NCBI RefSeq assembly: GCF_039555335.1
Contig: NW_027305496.1
Span: 124,001 to 188,000 of the forward strand
Reading direction: 5' to 3'
Length of the DNA: 64,000 nucleotides
From: Amphiura filiformis
Taxonomy: Eukaryota; Echinodermata; Ophiuroidea; Amphilepidida; Amphiuridae
The position numbers were made by a program, and so were the translations under genes. The notes beneath the pieces were generated by a model. It was not told the DNA's origin, ran no database searches, and saw only the letters and a program-made list of their open reading frames with translations. This document shows positions 24,401 to 30,585 of this stretch, piece by piece; position 1 is the stretch's first letter, and every line of letters starts with the position of its first letter.

Positions 24401-25087
24401 TTTGGGGGCATGAGCCCCCGGGTAAAAGCAGGGGCGGCAAAAAAGAAGGGGTGGCAGAAAAAGAAGGGGCGACAAAAGAATTATTTTTAAAGAAAGGGCA
24501 GAAGAATGTATGAAAATTTTGAAAAAAAAATGTATTAAAATTTTGTGCTTTTAGGTCGCTAGTGAAACTTTTTTTTTGGCTATTCACTTTTTCAAACCAT
24601 CAAAAAAATGGGTCAACCTTTTCCGACTGTTGATGAAGGGGCGGCAAAATTAAACCCCCCGGGGGAGAAGACATGGAAGACATGACCTTAATCTTACAAA
24701 CACGGAGTGTAAAGTTCAAATGGGATTACCTAAATGGGTGACTCCATTTGAAATCTACACCCCCTGTGTGAGAGATTAAGATCATGTCTTCCATAGGAGG
24801 AACATGGCTTTCAACTGGAATAGCCCAATGCTGTCAATACCTGAATCTGTAAACCTGAAATTCTGAATGAATTTCACACATTCACTCAGTCCTGCATAAA
24901 GCGTGAATTCTCCTCCAAATGGGTTCTTACGAAAGAACAGATCAAAGCACGCCCTCTCGTAGGTGCGATCATTCTGCCAGTATGCGTAAGCCATTGTGAT
25001 TTGATATTGGTCCGTCATCAGGGCTTGCACCAAACTGTTGCTGTTCTGTGTGTCATGGTTACCGTTGGATATATTATTGGCAGCCAT
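319..25087 (-). CDS. NAPRT: Nicotinate phosphoribosyltransferase gene (12 of about 13 coding exons; 3' end off window)
   Basis: NAPRT makes nicotinic acid mononucleotide from nicotinate and PRPP, using ATP, in the cytosolic Preiss-Handler route to NAD. Joining exons 24841-25087, 23333-23543, 22603-22733, 21025-21140, one copy of exon 5, 14218-14358, 10833-10917, 6342-6422, 5302-5404, 3973-4058, 1760-1831 and 319-426 gives 1,575 nt (525 codons) with every GT-AG junction in phase and no stop. Family signatures appear in order: [13 protein letters not shown] near the N-terminus, [34 protein letters not shown] with the His expected to be phosphorylated (residue 220), RIDSGDL (326-330), IVASND and GIGTHLVT. 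The human enzyme is about 538 residues, so one short final exon is missing beyond position 1. The start codon is in a good context (A at -3, G at +4). Introns are loaded with transposons, and exons 5 and 6 and the end of exon 10 are duplicated. Confidence 0.94.
558..624. repeat. 22-bp tandem repeat, 3 copies
   Basis: TTGCTCACTCTGCGTGA occurs three times at 22-bp spacing. Confidence 0.85.
765..1072. repeat. Degenerate tandem repeat, about 31-38 bp unit
   Basis: About nine copies of GACTATGACTTGGTAATAGT followed by CGACTAATGAT, with variable spacing. Intron 12 side of exon 11 in NAPRT; no coding content. Confidence 0.85.
1459..1749. repeat. Large near-perfect palindrome (foldback)
   Basis: Arms of about 135 bp run inwards from ATATGTGTACATCCATATCA to the centre near 1604 and back out with few mismatches. 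It ends 11 bp before NAPRT exon 11 on the intron side. Confidence 0.9.
1760..1831 (-). CDS. NAPRT: NAPRT exon 11
   Basis: Acceptor TTTGGCAG|GAATCC and donor GGCAAG|GTAATA. It is 72 bp, phase 0 to 0, encoding [20 protein letters not shown] and KDGK. It continues directly from HPFE of exon 10. Confidence 0.93.
1880..2400. repeat. Dispersed repeat, related to 46,180-46,440
   Basis: Blocks such as TTGGATTGATTGAGCCCATA, GGGCGTAAAGCATTTTATCA and TTTTGGATCCAATATTTTCA recur near 46.2-46.4 kb, partly inverted. It is noncoding intron sequence. Confidence 0.6.
2479..4019. repeat. 52-bp minisatellite, 29 copies, made from the NAPRT exon 10/intron 10 boundary
   Basis: The sequence GTCGACACAGTAC recurs every 52 bp from 2528 to 3984 with no insertion or deletion (28 exact periods), plus a degenerate half unit at 2479-2511. 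On the minus strand each unit is 48 nt identical or nearly so to the end of exon 10, plus GTAA, giving GAGGTAAG in every unit. Units vary mainly at two positions (ACTCTT/ACGCTT and GGTTCTT/GGGTCTT). It occupies most of NAPRT intron 10. The long plus-strand open frames across it are by-products of the repeat. Confidence 0.96.
2512..3975 (-). promoter_or_regulatory. Array of 29 identical 5' splice site sequences
   Basis: CTTACCTC (minus strand GAG|GTAAG) starts at 2512 and every 52 bp up to 3968. Each copy keeps its native upstream exon context (CATCCATTTGAG; the 2512 copy has CGA for CAA). The copy at 3968 is the true exon 10 donor; the other 28 lie inside the intron in sense orientation. Use of any but the first would add 52n nt and run into a TGA. 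Confidence 0.85.
3973..4058 (-). CDS. NAPRT: NAPRT exon 10, seed of the adjacent minisatellite
   Basis: Acceptor TTTTTCTGCAG|GTAGACC and donor TTTGAG|GTAAGA (GT at 3972-3971). It is 86 bp encoding [15 protein letters not shown] then [13 protein letters not shown], matching the C-terminal part of NAPRT. The last 48 nt of this exon plus GTAA of the intron form the 52-bp unit repeated through 2.5-4.0 kb. Only this first donor gives an open reading frame into exon 11. Confidence 0.93.
4081..4283. repeat. Inverted-repeat element
   Basis: GCCATCTTGTGGGTAC near 4098 pairs with GTACCCACAAGATGGC at 4237-4252, and GCCGTCAGC with GCTGACGGC outside it. It lies just upstream of the exon 10 acceptor. Confidence 0.7.
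5111..5286. mobile_element. Foldback MITE, family B
   Basis: Starts ATTCCAGTTGAAATCCATAC and ends with its inverse complement; TTAATCTCC and GGAAGACATG blocks are internal. At least nine relatives occur in this window (11133, 13567, 24665, 39963, 43724, 50022, 50517, 60057, 62867). Noncoding. Confidence 0.85.
5302..5404 (-). CDS. NAPRT: NAPRT exon 9
   Basis: Acceptor GAATACAG|TTGGTG and donor GGATG|GTTAGT. It is 103 bp encoding [20 protein letters not shown] then IPGRK, plus one base that completes a Gly codon with exon 10. Order and phase agree with exons 8 and 10. Confidence 0.91.
6342..6422 (-). CDS. NAPRT: NAPRT exon 8
   Basis: Acceptor GTTACAG|GGTCAT and donor TTTAAG|GTAAGC. It is 81 bp, phase 0 to phase 0, encoding 27 residues from [16 protein letters not shown] to QPALGCVFK, a stretch closely conserved in animal NAPRT. 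Confidence 0.94.
7020..7180. mobile_element. Diverged piece of piggyBac-like MITE family F
   Basis: Carries GACATTCCTTGTATTCAGAA, then TCTGATGTGCTC and CTATCCGATTCCTTGA, matching the right half of the elements at 19,496 and 44,909. Confidence 0.6.
7565..8383 (+). pseudogene. RecQ-like DNA helicase fragment, internally duplicated
   Basis: Two tandem copies of a 304-bp segment (7622-7925 and 7926-8236) encode the second RecA-like lobe of a RecQ-type helicase: [31 protein letters not shown] and VRVVIH, the regions of motifs IV to VI. 304 is not a multiple of 3, so the copies sit in different frames and a stop separates them. There is no ATP-binding Walker A lobe. It lies on the opposite strand inside NAPRT intron 7. 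Echinoderm genomes carry many such RecQ-like genes, so this may be a retro- or transposon-borne remnant. Confidence 0.75.
8400..9341 (+). mobile_element. 5'-truncated CR1/Rex-like LINE (reverse transcriptase C-terminus)
   Basis: [10 protein letters not shown] at 8439-8468 is the reverse transcriptase catalytic motif. Downstream in other frames come [20 protein letters not shown], then [12 protein letters not shown] and LHCLPVA, the typical LINE C-terminal domain, with several stops and frameshifts. The element ends in a (TATG)n tail at 9315-9341, as expected for a 3' end. Confidence 0.85.
9349..9694. mobile_element. DNA-transposon-like element with 91-bp terminal inverted repeats
   Basis: The left arm from AACAATTTTGGCTAAATAAT to TTGTTGTTAT matches the right arm 9603-9694 in inverse complement. 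TTA directly flanks both ends, consistent with a 3-bp Harbinger-type target duplication. The core holds repeated CGCAAAGTAG and TACGCGGATAGG blocks. It is inserted right behind the LINE tail. Confidence 0.75.
10574..10792. mobile_element. hAT-like MITE in NAPRT intron 7
   Basis: Ends CAGTGGCATAGTCAGC and GCTACGCCACTG. The flanking 8-mers AATACGGT and TATATGGT match at 6 of 8 positions. The purine-rich interior reads open by chance and is not a gene. Confidence 0.7.
10833..10917 (-). CDS. NAPRT: NAPRT exon 7
   Basis: Encodes [20 protein letters not shown] then LSLNQQ, ending at donor CAGCAG|GTAATG. I chose the acceptor GATTTAG|TTTACAG because it keeps phase with exon 6 and follows a CTTCTTCTC tract. 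The alternative acceptor 7 bp downstream (TTTACAG|AAG) would break the frame. A hAT-like MITE lies 40 bp past the donor. Confidence 0.88.
11133..11288. mobile_element. Foldback MITE, family B
   Basis: TTTTCAGTTGAAATCCATTA to GATTTCAACTGGAAT, with the internal blocks of the family. Confidence 0.8.
11457..13570. mobile_element. 2.1-kb noncoding element with inverted ends and internal direct repeats
   Basis: The end blocks at 11457-11497 and 13535-13570 are inverse complements (TTGAATACCTGAGTGGAAGA). Inside, 61-bp direct repeats at 11609-11669 and 13019-13079 (one mismatch) flank 1.35 kb with no open frame of note. The motif GGAGTTGGGCCCTTCTTCCA appears a third time at 13088. A foldback with arms CCTAGACCTAAATGCTAGGA lies at 13283-13488. 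Confidence 0.65.
13567..13722. mobile_element. Foldback MITE, family B (diverged)
   Basis: TTGAAATGCATACCCCTAAG on the left and CTTCCACAGGGGTGCATGGA on the right, with both TTAATC and GATTAAGG blocks. Confidence 0.7.
14218..14358 (-). CDS. NAPRT: NAPRT exon 6
   Basis: Acceptor CTTACAG|GAGTGG and donor GAAAG|GTAGGT. Encodes residues 300-346 plus two bases: [19 protein letters not shown], then [14 protein letters not shown] and VFTKLGE. IDSGDL is the family's ribose-phosphate contact loop. Confidence 0.94.
14396..14497 (-). pseudogene. NAPRT: Partial duplicate of NAPRT exon 6 (no donor)
   Basis: It has its own acceptor (ACTTACAG|GAGTGG) and repeats exon 6 up to [10 protein letters not shown], then stops at the duplication breakpoint and runs straight into the intron that precedes the real exon 6. 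It lacks a 5' splice site at the matching place. Two to four silent differences from the real exon suggest it is recent. Confidence 0.85.
14530..15118. mobile_element. MITE family A, split by a SINE insertion
   Basis: ATGTGATGCGACTAAGC begins the left end and TTGCTTGATCGCATCACAT the right end. The body is normally about 255 bp (compare 18,878-19,133) but is interrupted here by about 300 bp of SINE-type sequence. It lies between exon 6 and exon 5 copies. Confidence 0.85.
14590..14893 (-). mobile_element. tRNA-derived SINE
   Basis: On the minus strand there is an A box TAGCTCAGTGG (14871-14881), a tRNA-like arm CTCGCCCGACAAGCGAG, and a B box GGTTTAAGTCC (14828-14838), followed by a nontRNA body shared with 58,700-58,935. 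The anticodon loop would read GAC but has C at the usual U33, so this is a SINE head and not a functional tRNA. Confidence 0.75.
16746..16939 (-). CDS. NAPRT: NAPRT exon 5, copy c (intact tandem duplicate)
   Basis: A third 194-bp version, open, with acceptor ACTATAG|GATAAG and donor ATGAA|GTGAGT. It begins DKPLAEGS and differs from copy b at two positions, one of them Ala/Thr in the fifth codon. It keeps the site CTATAGTATA without the roughly 400-bp element found at copy b, so it shows the uninserted state. It is the copy nearest exon 6. Confidence 0.72.
16997..17157. mobile_element. MITE family A, truncated
   Basis: Starts ATGTGATGCGGTCAAGC and runs to GGGGTTTTCTGCAAAATGC, where it joins the exon 5 fragment. 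The right end is missing. Confidence 0.85.
17158..17221 (-). pseudogene. NAPRT: NAPRT exon 5 fragment (5' third only)
   Basis: The first 64 bases of an exon 5 copy of the b/c type (CTATAG|GATAAG, then EGSYPVEF) fused directly to the interior of a truncated MITE at 17157. It has no donor and cannot be a functional exon. It marks a deletion or unequal-exchange breakpoint in the tandem array. Confidence 0.85.
17228..17618. mobile_element. Element E, copy 1, inserted at CTATAG
   Basis: Begins GGTGACCCC and ends GGGTCACC between two copies of CTATAG. The unoccupied sequence CCTATAGTATA is present at exon 5 copy c (16,938-16,949). No coding potential. Also present at 18,132. Confidence 0.8.
17671..17923. 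mobile_element. MITE family A, complete
   Basis: About 253 bp with about 40-bp terminal inverted repeats (ATGTGATGCGATCAAGC and GCTTGATCTCATCACAT). It ends 8 bp from the donor of exon 5 copy b. Confidence 0.9.
17933..18126 (-). CDS. NAPRT: NAPRT exon 5, copy b (intact tandem duplicate)
   Basis: Exactly 194 bp, open in the same frame and ending in the same donor as copy a. Where it aligns with copy a, I see only synonymous changes (for example GAA for GAG). The first five codons differ, encoding DKPLT, and come after a different acceptor, CTATAG|GATAAG. Bases upstream of that acceptor belong to an inserted element, so the 3' splice site context is transposon-derived and pyrimidine-poor. Using both b and a would shift the frame. 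Confidence 0.72.
18132..18544. mobile_element. Element E, copy 2
   Basis: Nearly identical to 17,228-17,618 but with two short extra stretches. It abuts the acceptor of exon 5 copy b. Confidence 0.8.
18586..18863. mobile_element. Foldback element with TAA target duplication
   Basis: Arms include TTCCAGTAATGTTTAAGTTC and its inverse complement. The uninserted version CACTATAACACTACC lies at 17,655-17,669, so the duplicated target is TAA, typical of PIF/Harbinger-type elements. Confidence 0.8.
18878..19133. mobile_element. MITE family A, complete
   Basis: About 256 bp, the same family as 17,671. It ends 8 bp from the donor of exon 5 copy a. Confidence 0.9.
19143..19336 (-). CDS. NAPRT: NAPRT exon 5, copy a (probable ancestral copy)
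   Basis: A 194-bp exon, phase 0 in and phase 2 out, encoding residues 236-299 from [13 protein letters not shown] to LVDTYDVM. The acceptor is strong (a T-rich tract, then ACCACAG|ACC) and the donor is ATGAA|GTGAGT. The first codons (TLQPAEG) resemble other NAPRT proteins better than those of copies b and c, and only this copy has a good polypyrimidine tract. A 256-bp MITE ends 8 bp past its donor. Confidence 0.9.
19496..19990. mobile_element. piggyBac-like MITE, family F
   Basis: TTAA directly flanks both ends (19492-19495 and 19991-19994). The ends are GGGATGGATATGAAC and the inverse type CCAGATCCC; long imperfect inverted arms carry CGAATTGCATTCTGAA. Related to 44,909-45,566. Confidence 0.8.
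21025..21140 (-). CDS. NAPRT: NAPRT exon 4 with the phospho-histidine motif
   Basis: Acceptor TTGCAG|GTTTTG and donor TGTAGG|GTATGT. Encodes residues 197-235: [20 protein letters not shown] then NAHSMIMSF. By family knowledge the His in GTxAHS is the residue phosphorylated by ATP. It ends in phase 0, which any of the three exon 5 copies can accept. Confidence 0.93.
21314..21546. mobile_element. hAT-like MITE in NAPRT intron 3/4
   Basis: Ends CAGGGTTCCCGCACCTT and AAGGAATGCGGAAACCCTG. No clear 8-bp duplication is visible. Confidence 0.65.
21570..22560. other. Intron 3 of NAPRT, repeat remnants
   Basis: Holds an inverted pair around AATAAGCGCCCAGGGCGCTT and GGGCGCTTATTGGAATGAAT (21,580-21,910); the rest is AT-rich with nothing recognisable. 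Confidence 0.4.
22603..22733 (-). CDS. NAPRT: NAPRT exon 3
   Basis: Acceptor TTTTCAG|TCTTG and donor TTGGGG|GTAAGT. Encodes residues 153-196 plus one base, with [15 protein letters not shown] and [19 protein letters not shown], the strongly conserved phosphoribosyl-binding stretch. Confidence 0.94.
22880..22962. repeat. Degenerate telomere-like CCCTAA tract
   Basis: About a dozen variants of CTAACCCTAA, TCCTAACC and TAACACTAACC over 80 bp. Animal telomeres are (TTAGGG)n, so this is a short interstitial tract. Confidence 0.7.
23333..23543 (-). CDS. NAPRT: NAPRT exon 2
   Basis: Acceptor TTTTTCTAG|AT and donor GCAAG|GTAGGT. Encodes residues 83 (split codon) to 152, including [19 protein letters not shown] and [13 protein letters not shown], which match the family in order and spacing. 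It enters and leaves in phases that fit exons 1 and 3. Confidence 0.93.
24353..24826. mobile_element. Foldback MITE, family B, interrupted
   Basis: The left end CAATTGAAATCCATATAAC at 24,358 and the remainder at 24,665-24,826 (ending TCAACTGGAATAGCCC) are separated by about 285 bp of G- and A-rich sequence. Confidence 0.65.
24841..25087 (-). CDS. NAPRT: NAPRT exon 1 (coding part)
   Basis: Encodes residues 1-82 plus one base. It starts with MAANNIS and contains [16 protein letters not shown], the substrate-binding N-terminal motif of the family, then [22 protein letters not shown]. The donor is TCAG|GTATTG (GT at 24840-24839). A TAG acceptor-like site lies about 20 bp upstream of the ATG, so a 5' untranslated exon is possible. 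Confidence 0.93.
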
Positions 25088-25109
25088 AGTGTTGACTTAT
25101 AAACTCACC

Positions 25110-26880
25110 TATTAAATTAAAGAGAAAAATGATTACATATTAAACTTTTAATTCACATGAGTTTATACCGGGGTACTCAAGTTTGGTTTTGGTAGGGACG
25201 TGCCGCTAAGAATTTGAAAGTGGACCCATAAATATACCAATTTTTCAAGAAATTTGGACCCATTGATATACCAAAAGTCAAAATTTTCGCCGAATTTAAC
25301 CCAGTCTTAGTTTTTACACATTTTCCCAAAATTTTGGGAAACTTTTGACAATTTTGGCTAGATTAGGGTAAAATTGGGCTATTTTCCGAAAAAATTGAGA
25401 AAATTTTGAAAAAAGGACCCATTCATATACCAAAATAGGCTTTGAAAAAGGGTCACTGATATACCACAAAGGCTGAAAATGATACCCATATTTGCGGCAC
25501 GTCCCCGTATGGTCATTTGTATTGAGAACCCCCGGGTTTATACGGCCACATAAAAGTGTCATACCCACGTTTTTGAGTGAAAAGGGAGGAGGTGGTTTTG
25601 TTTTTACTTTTTAGCAAAATTGATGTTGATAACGGACAACAGTTTTCCAATAAAATTAACATTGCTATAGCAGCCTGCCAGTGGTTTTAATGTGGTATAA
25701 ATCAGGGACTGTCTTTTGAAATTTGCAGGATCTCGAGCATTAAATAGCTCTTCTGGAGCCTTCACGGAGAGCTGTTTAAATAGAATGTAAAGAGAGAATG
25801 ATCAACTGGTCTTAAAGAAAACTGTAATTTAGGCTGAATTTAAATTATTGTAGCTTTTGCTACTCATCTAGCGAGCGATGTCACTTGATATGTATTGTGA
25901 ATGCATCAACCAATCATTGTGAGCACATTTGCTTGCACAAGTTGTCAAGGCATTAGCCAGAGGGGTGTCCAGGTGTCATTTGGACACCCTATAATTCTGA
26001 TTTTTATAATGGAGTGAATAGGAAGTGGACATCCTGATTTTGTAGAATAAGGTATTTTTGACCATTTTGGACACCCTAAAGATACCCCTCTGGCTTATGC
26101 CTTGCAAGTCGTCAAAGGCTAATCTGCCAATTTTTTGCCAACTACGGTACATCAAATGCCAAGTTCACTCCCTTTTTGCATAAGGCTTCTGGTAATCTCA
26201 ACAAAAACACTTTCATGTACCGGTACCATACAAAAAACTACATTTATTCACTATTCAATTTAGCTCACCACTAAACCACGTTTATTAGATATTTGGGGGG
26301 GGCAAAGTGAATTTCAGGAGGGGGAGGGGCAAAATCAACAAATTTTCCGCAAAAAGTGGAAATTTTCCAAGTGCCGCCGCACTGCGTCATCCCTATATCA
26401 GTAGGCATAGATTGTAGGTCTAAAGGGTCTAGTAATTTTGATTCGAATGCTGTTTTGCTTTGCTGAGATTTTCATCGTAATAGGCCAAAACAGACCTATT
26501 TTGCATTAATGGTTTTCCTGATTTAATAATTTAATGCACAATTCAAAGTGAAATCGATTCCTTCAAAAATCTGTGGCAAAAACGCAACAAAATTGAACCC
26601 TGGTTTGGCCTGCATGGTTTAAGTTGCGAGATTTTTCAGATTTTGGCGGCTGATCAGTTCCCAAGACCCCCCTTTTAGCCGGTCAAACAGTTCCCAAGAC
26701 CCCTTTTGGCCGGCCGATCAGTTCCCTAGACCCCCTTTTTGACCTGCCGATCAGTTCCTTAGACCTCAAGTTCAAACTGGCGGTGGCACACCCCTAAAAA
26801 AAAAAAATTGAGTGCCCTCGGCAGAAATGGCTTAATTGTGTAATCCCCATAGGAAAATACAACAATTTGAAATTTGGACA
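25110..26880. other. Upstream region of NAPRT; no gene seen
   Basis: Any promoter would be here but no motif is convincing. It includes a small MITE with ends AGCCAGAGGGGTGTCC and TACCCCTCTGGCTTATGCC (25,955-26,103) and repeated CAGTTCCCAAGACCCC near 26,660-26,760. Confidence 0.4.
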
Positions 26881-26924
26881 CCAGAATTAAACTTTACGTA
26901 GAAAGTCACAAAGTGTCATTATAC

Positions 26925-28330
26925 CCGCATGCGAAGCATGGACGGGTATATTGTTATCCTGCGGTTTCTTCTCCTTCTCCTTTTTCTCCTCCTTCTCCTC
27001 CTTCTCCATCAAACACATCATTCTGTCAAGGCTAGCTCTAAAACTACAAAGGCCCTGGGGCCCATATGTGGTACACTTATGGGCCCTACCCCGTAGAAGT
27101 GCCTTTTGCCCATCTTGGCCCCAGAGGTCAAAGGTCACGGGCCCAGGGGCCCAAATGTGAAAATACAAAGCACGCCGTTTCTCATCAAATGAAGCAGCCT
27201 CAGGGCCCTGAGTTGGTACACTGATAGCCCTAGGGGCACTCTATATTTACAAATATACAAGAGCCCCATATGTTATATATTATGGGCCCCAGGGGCCCAA
27301 ATGTTAAAATTTGGTGCAACAGATTGACAAGCCTAGCTCTAAAAGTACAAGATTATTAGGGCTCATATATGACATATGTATGGGCCCTAAGTTGTAGATG
27401 TGCCTTTTGCCTATTTTGGCCCCAGATGTACAAAGCTAGAGGCCCCAGGGGCCCAAATGTTAAAACAAAGGGCCGGCCGTTTCTCAGTAAATAAAGTAGC
27501 TACAGGCCTCAGATTACATAAGTTTCCCCCTAATCATATTGCATAGCCTCACTGTGAGTAAGAGATACTGACAACAGCAACCTATGGAGAGTAAGAGAGA
27601 CGACTTCCCTGGGAGGGGACTTTTTACAATTTCTTTATTTTAAGTGCTACGACAGTGCAACCTACATTCAACTGAAGCTTGTGACTTCATTTCCTTCTCC
27701 TCCTCCTCCAAATATAGTAGCTACAGGGTTCAGATGTGGTACACAGATAGGTCTTTAGTATTATATTTTCATATGTATATATAATCCCCATATGTCACAT
27801 AATATGGGCCCCAGGGCCCCAAACGCTAAAACATAGGGCCGGCCGTTACTCAGTAAATAAAGCAGCTATAATGCCCAGCTTGAGTCTACTGATAGCACTT
27901 GAGAATCATACTTCAACATGTACATGAGCCCCATAAGTCATATATTTTGGGCCCCAGGGCCCCAAATGTTAAAACAAAGGGCCGGCCGTTTCTCATCATA
28001 TAAAGCAGCTTTATGGCTCAGAGTTTGTACACAGATTGCACCTGAGAACTACATTGTTATATGTACATATGAGCCCCATATATCACATAATATTGGCCCC
28101 AGGGCCCCAAACGCTAAAACATAGGGCCGGCCGTTACTCAGTAAATAAAGTAGCAACAGTGGCCAGCTTGAGTCTACTGATAGCACTAGAAAACTATACT
28201 TCAACATAATTATGTACATGTATGGGCCTCATAAGTCAAATATTATGGGCCCCAGGGCCCCAAATGTTAAAACAAAGGGCGGGCCGTTTCTCATCAAAGA
28301 AAACAGCTTCCGGGATCAGAATATGTACAC
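26925..28330. repeat. GGCCGGCC-containing tandem array, about 146-bp unit
   Basis: AGGGCCGGCCGTT or a close variant occurs at about 27471, 27838, 27979, 28125 and 28278; the last four are spaced 141-153 bp. Each unit has GGGCCCCAGGGCCCC, TCA(G/T)TAAATAAAG and ATGTACATGAGCCCC. The array begins after a CT-rich stretch and CGCATGCGAAGCATGG. Confidence 0.75.
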
Positions 28331-28444
28331 AGATAGCACCTGAGAATTATATTGTTACTAACACCCACACACCCATCCACCCCCACACGTAGGACTAAAC
28401 AGACATATCGTATTATATCATATTTGGAAATACCAGCGTGAAGC

Positions 28445-28590
28445 GTTAAGGCTGTTCCAGTTAAATTACATACCCATTGGCTGTTCCATTTAATTTACAT
28501 ACTCCCTCTGAAATAGCCCCAAAACAGACTGTTCCGTGTAATTTACATACTCCCTCTGAAATGGCTGTTCCATTTAATTTACATACTCGC
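28445..28590. repeat. Short tandem repeat, about 3 copies
   Basis: TTTAATTTACATACTCCCTC and GAAATGGCTGTTCCA recur three times with variations. Confidence 0.75.
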
Positions 28591-28870
28591 TCTTTTTACA
28601 ATTTCTTTATTTTTAGTGCTACGACAGTGCAACCTACATTCAATTAAAGCTTGTGACTTGGACTTTCACTTTTTACACATTTTCTGCCCAATTGGGCGAC
28701 TTTTTTACAATTTCTTTATTTTAAGTCCTCAGCAAATAAGGACTGTAAGTTTGGGTACACCGATAACATGCGGGTATAGCCGTATTTGTGTACAAATATA
28801 TAGCCTTTCTGTAAAATGGATCGCCGTGCTGAAAAATGTTGCCGTGTACTTGCTGTTTTGAACATTTGCC

Positions 28871-29986
28871 CAGGCTTCCCGTTAGTGTGCGTCATTGCGT
28901 CCAGACACGTATTTTACAAATTTGGACGCAAGTTCACATGGCTAATCAAATATTTTGCGTCCATATCACATGCAGGTGGACGCAGACAAAACTTCTAAAT
29001 TTAATCATTAATTGATGATAAAAATAAGACATTTTTATTCTTTTATATTTTTAAGATAATAAAAGCCCCAACATTTTGACCAGCCTGCTTAAGAATTGTA
29101 GTAAATTCTGCAATATTTGTAAATGCAACGTCAGGAAATCGTGCACTTTTTGCAAGCTTTCCGTACGATCGTTGTTTGATGGGAAAGTCCCCATTGATGC
29201 TTTGTTTACAAAGCTTGCTGGAGTGATGACATGCGGCTACCGTGCACTCCGTGCAGTTGCTGTTTATTTAATTATTTATCACAAGCTGACAATATTCAGT
29301 TTTTAATGTTTTCAGTTTATTTTCTCATAAATAATCTACGTTTCCTTTATTAGTATTATTGTTACGATGAATAAAAGCAATTTTAAAGACAAAATCCAAA
29401 TGATAACCTTTTTTTGTATTATTTGTGGTAGCGCGTGTTTTAGCTTTTATAGCATCAACAACACGTTTTAAAATTAAAGAAACCCGGAAGTAAGAATACG
29501 AAAATTTGCGAATGTTTTTGCAGCTGTTTCTGACCACGTTTCCGACCAAAACCGACATAGAAATGAGAAAAATTATCATAGCGACTGGAGATGGAATATC
29601 ACGGCGAAAATGCACTTTTATTTTATTTTAACAATCAACATTTGATGAAGTGTAGACCCGGGATACGGGTACGTGTGTTAGCAACAAGGGGCTGCCGTTC
29701 TGATCATGAAATTCCGCGGCGTTTCCCGTTATGATTGATCGTGAATTTCAGATGGACGCACAAAAATATGTCTGGACGCAAGTTTTTTCAACCTTGTCAG
29801 CAAACTTGCGTCACACATGACGCACATTTTTCACATGCATCGTCCAAATTTCAAAGAAATTTTTTTAAATGCCACAGCGGCGCAAAGTCTTAAGCGTGTA
29901 AATCACATTCACACACAAAATGGGAAAAACGAGTCTCAGTGGACGAACGGCGTCCATGAGACTCAGCGAGTCTAACGGGAACCCTG
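28871..29986. mobile_element. hAT-type nonautonomous transposon, 1.1 kb
   Basis: Terminal inverted repeats CAGGCTTCCCGTTAG and CTAACGGGAACCCTG are flanked by a perfect 8-bp duplication CATTTGCC (28863-28870 and 29987-29994). CAGGG-type ends and 8-bp duplication are diagnostic of hAT. No transposase frame is visible. The interior repeats TGGACGCA and GCGTC motifs near both ends. Confidence 0.9.
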
Positions 29987-30585
29987 CATTTGCCCATAAC
30001 TTCGCTAATTATTTTTGTCCTACAGACATGGTTGACCCCTCATTTTTAAGTTAAATAATCACCTTTCTAAACAAAACAATTTCAATGTGAAATATCAGAC
30101 TTGAAAATTGATGATCATACCTAACCATGAAAGCAAAAGCATTTTATGAAACAATTCATTGACCGAGGCGATGAATAAATAAGAGCAAAGGTTGAGGGCG
30201 CTGCGAATAAATAAGAGCAAAGGTTGAGGGCGCTGCGCTGGAGTGCGTGGTTGGAAATTTTGAGAGCTCCGCTGAAGTGGATATTTCATCTAAAAATTCC
30301 ACTTTTTCATCGGGCATCCAGTTTTATACTGCTAACCAAGCAATAATATATTGTTTGGTGACCATTTGTGACTGATTTTTGGAGAGATTTGGTAAGATCT
30401 AATCTTGTTAAATTGTAAAATAAGTCATCGTATCCGGCGTGTATACCGAGTATTTAAAGATGGCGCCCACGACATCTGCAATGGCCTGCTAGCACCTGGG
30501 TAGCGGTGTGGCTGGTTGTGTGTAAATGAGTAGTGCCGGTGTGGCACCTGACCTTTGCAGCTGTTCTTCACCATCAGTTTGAACA

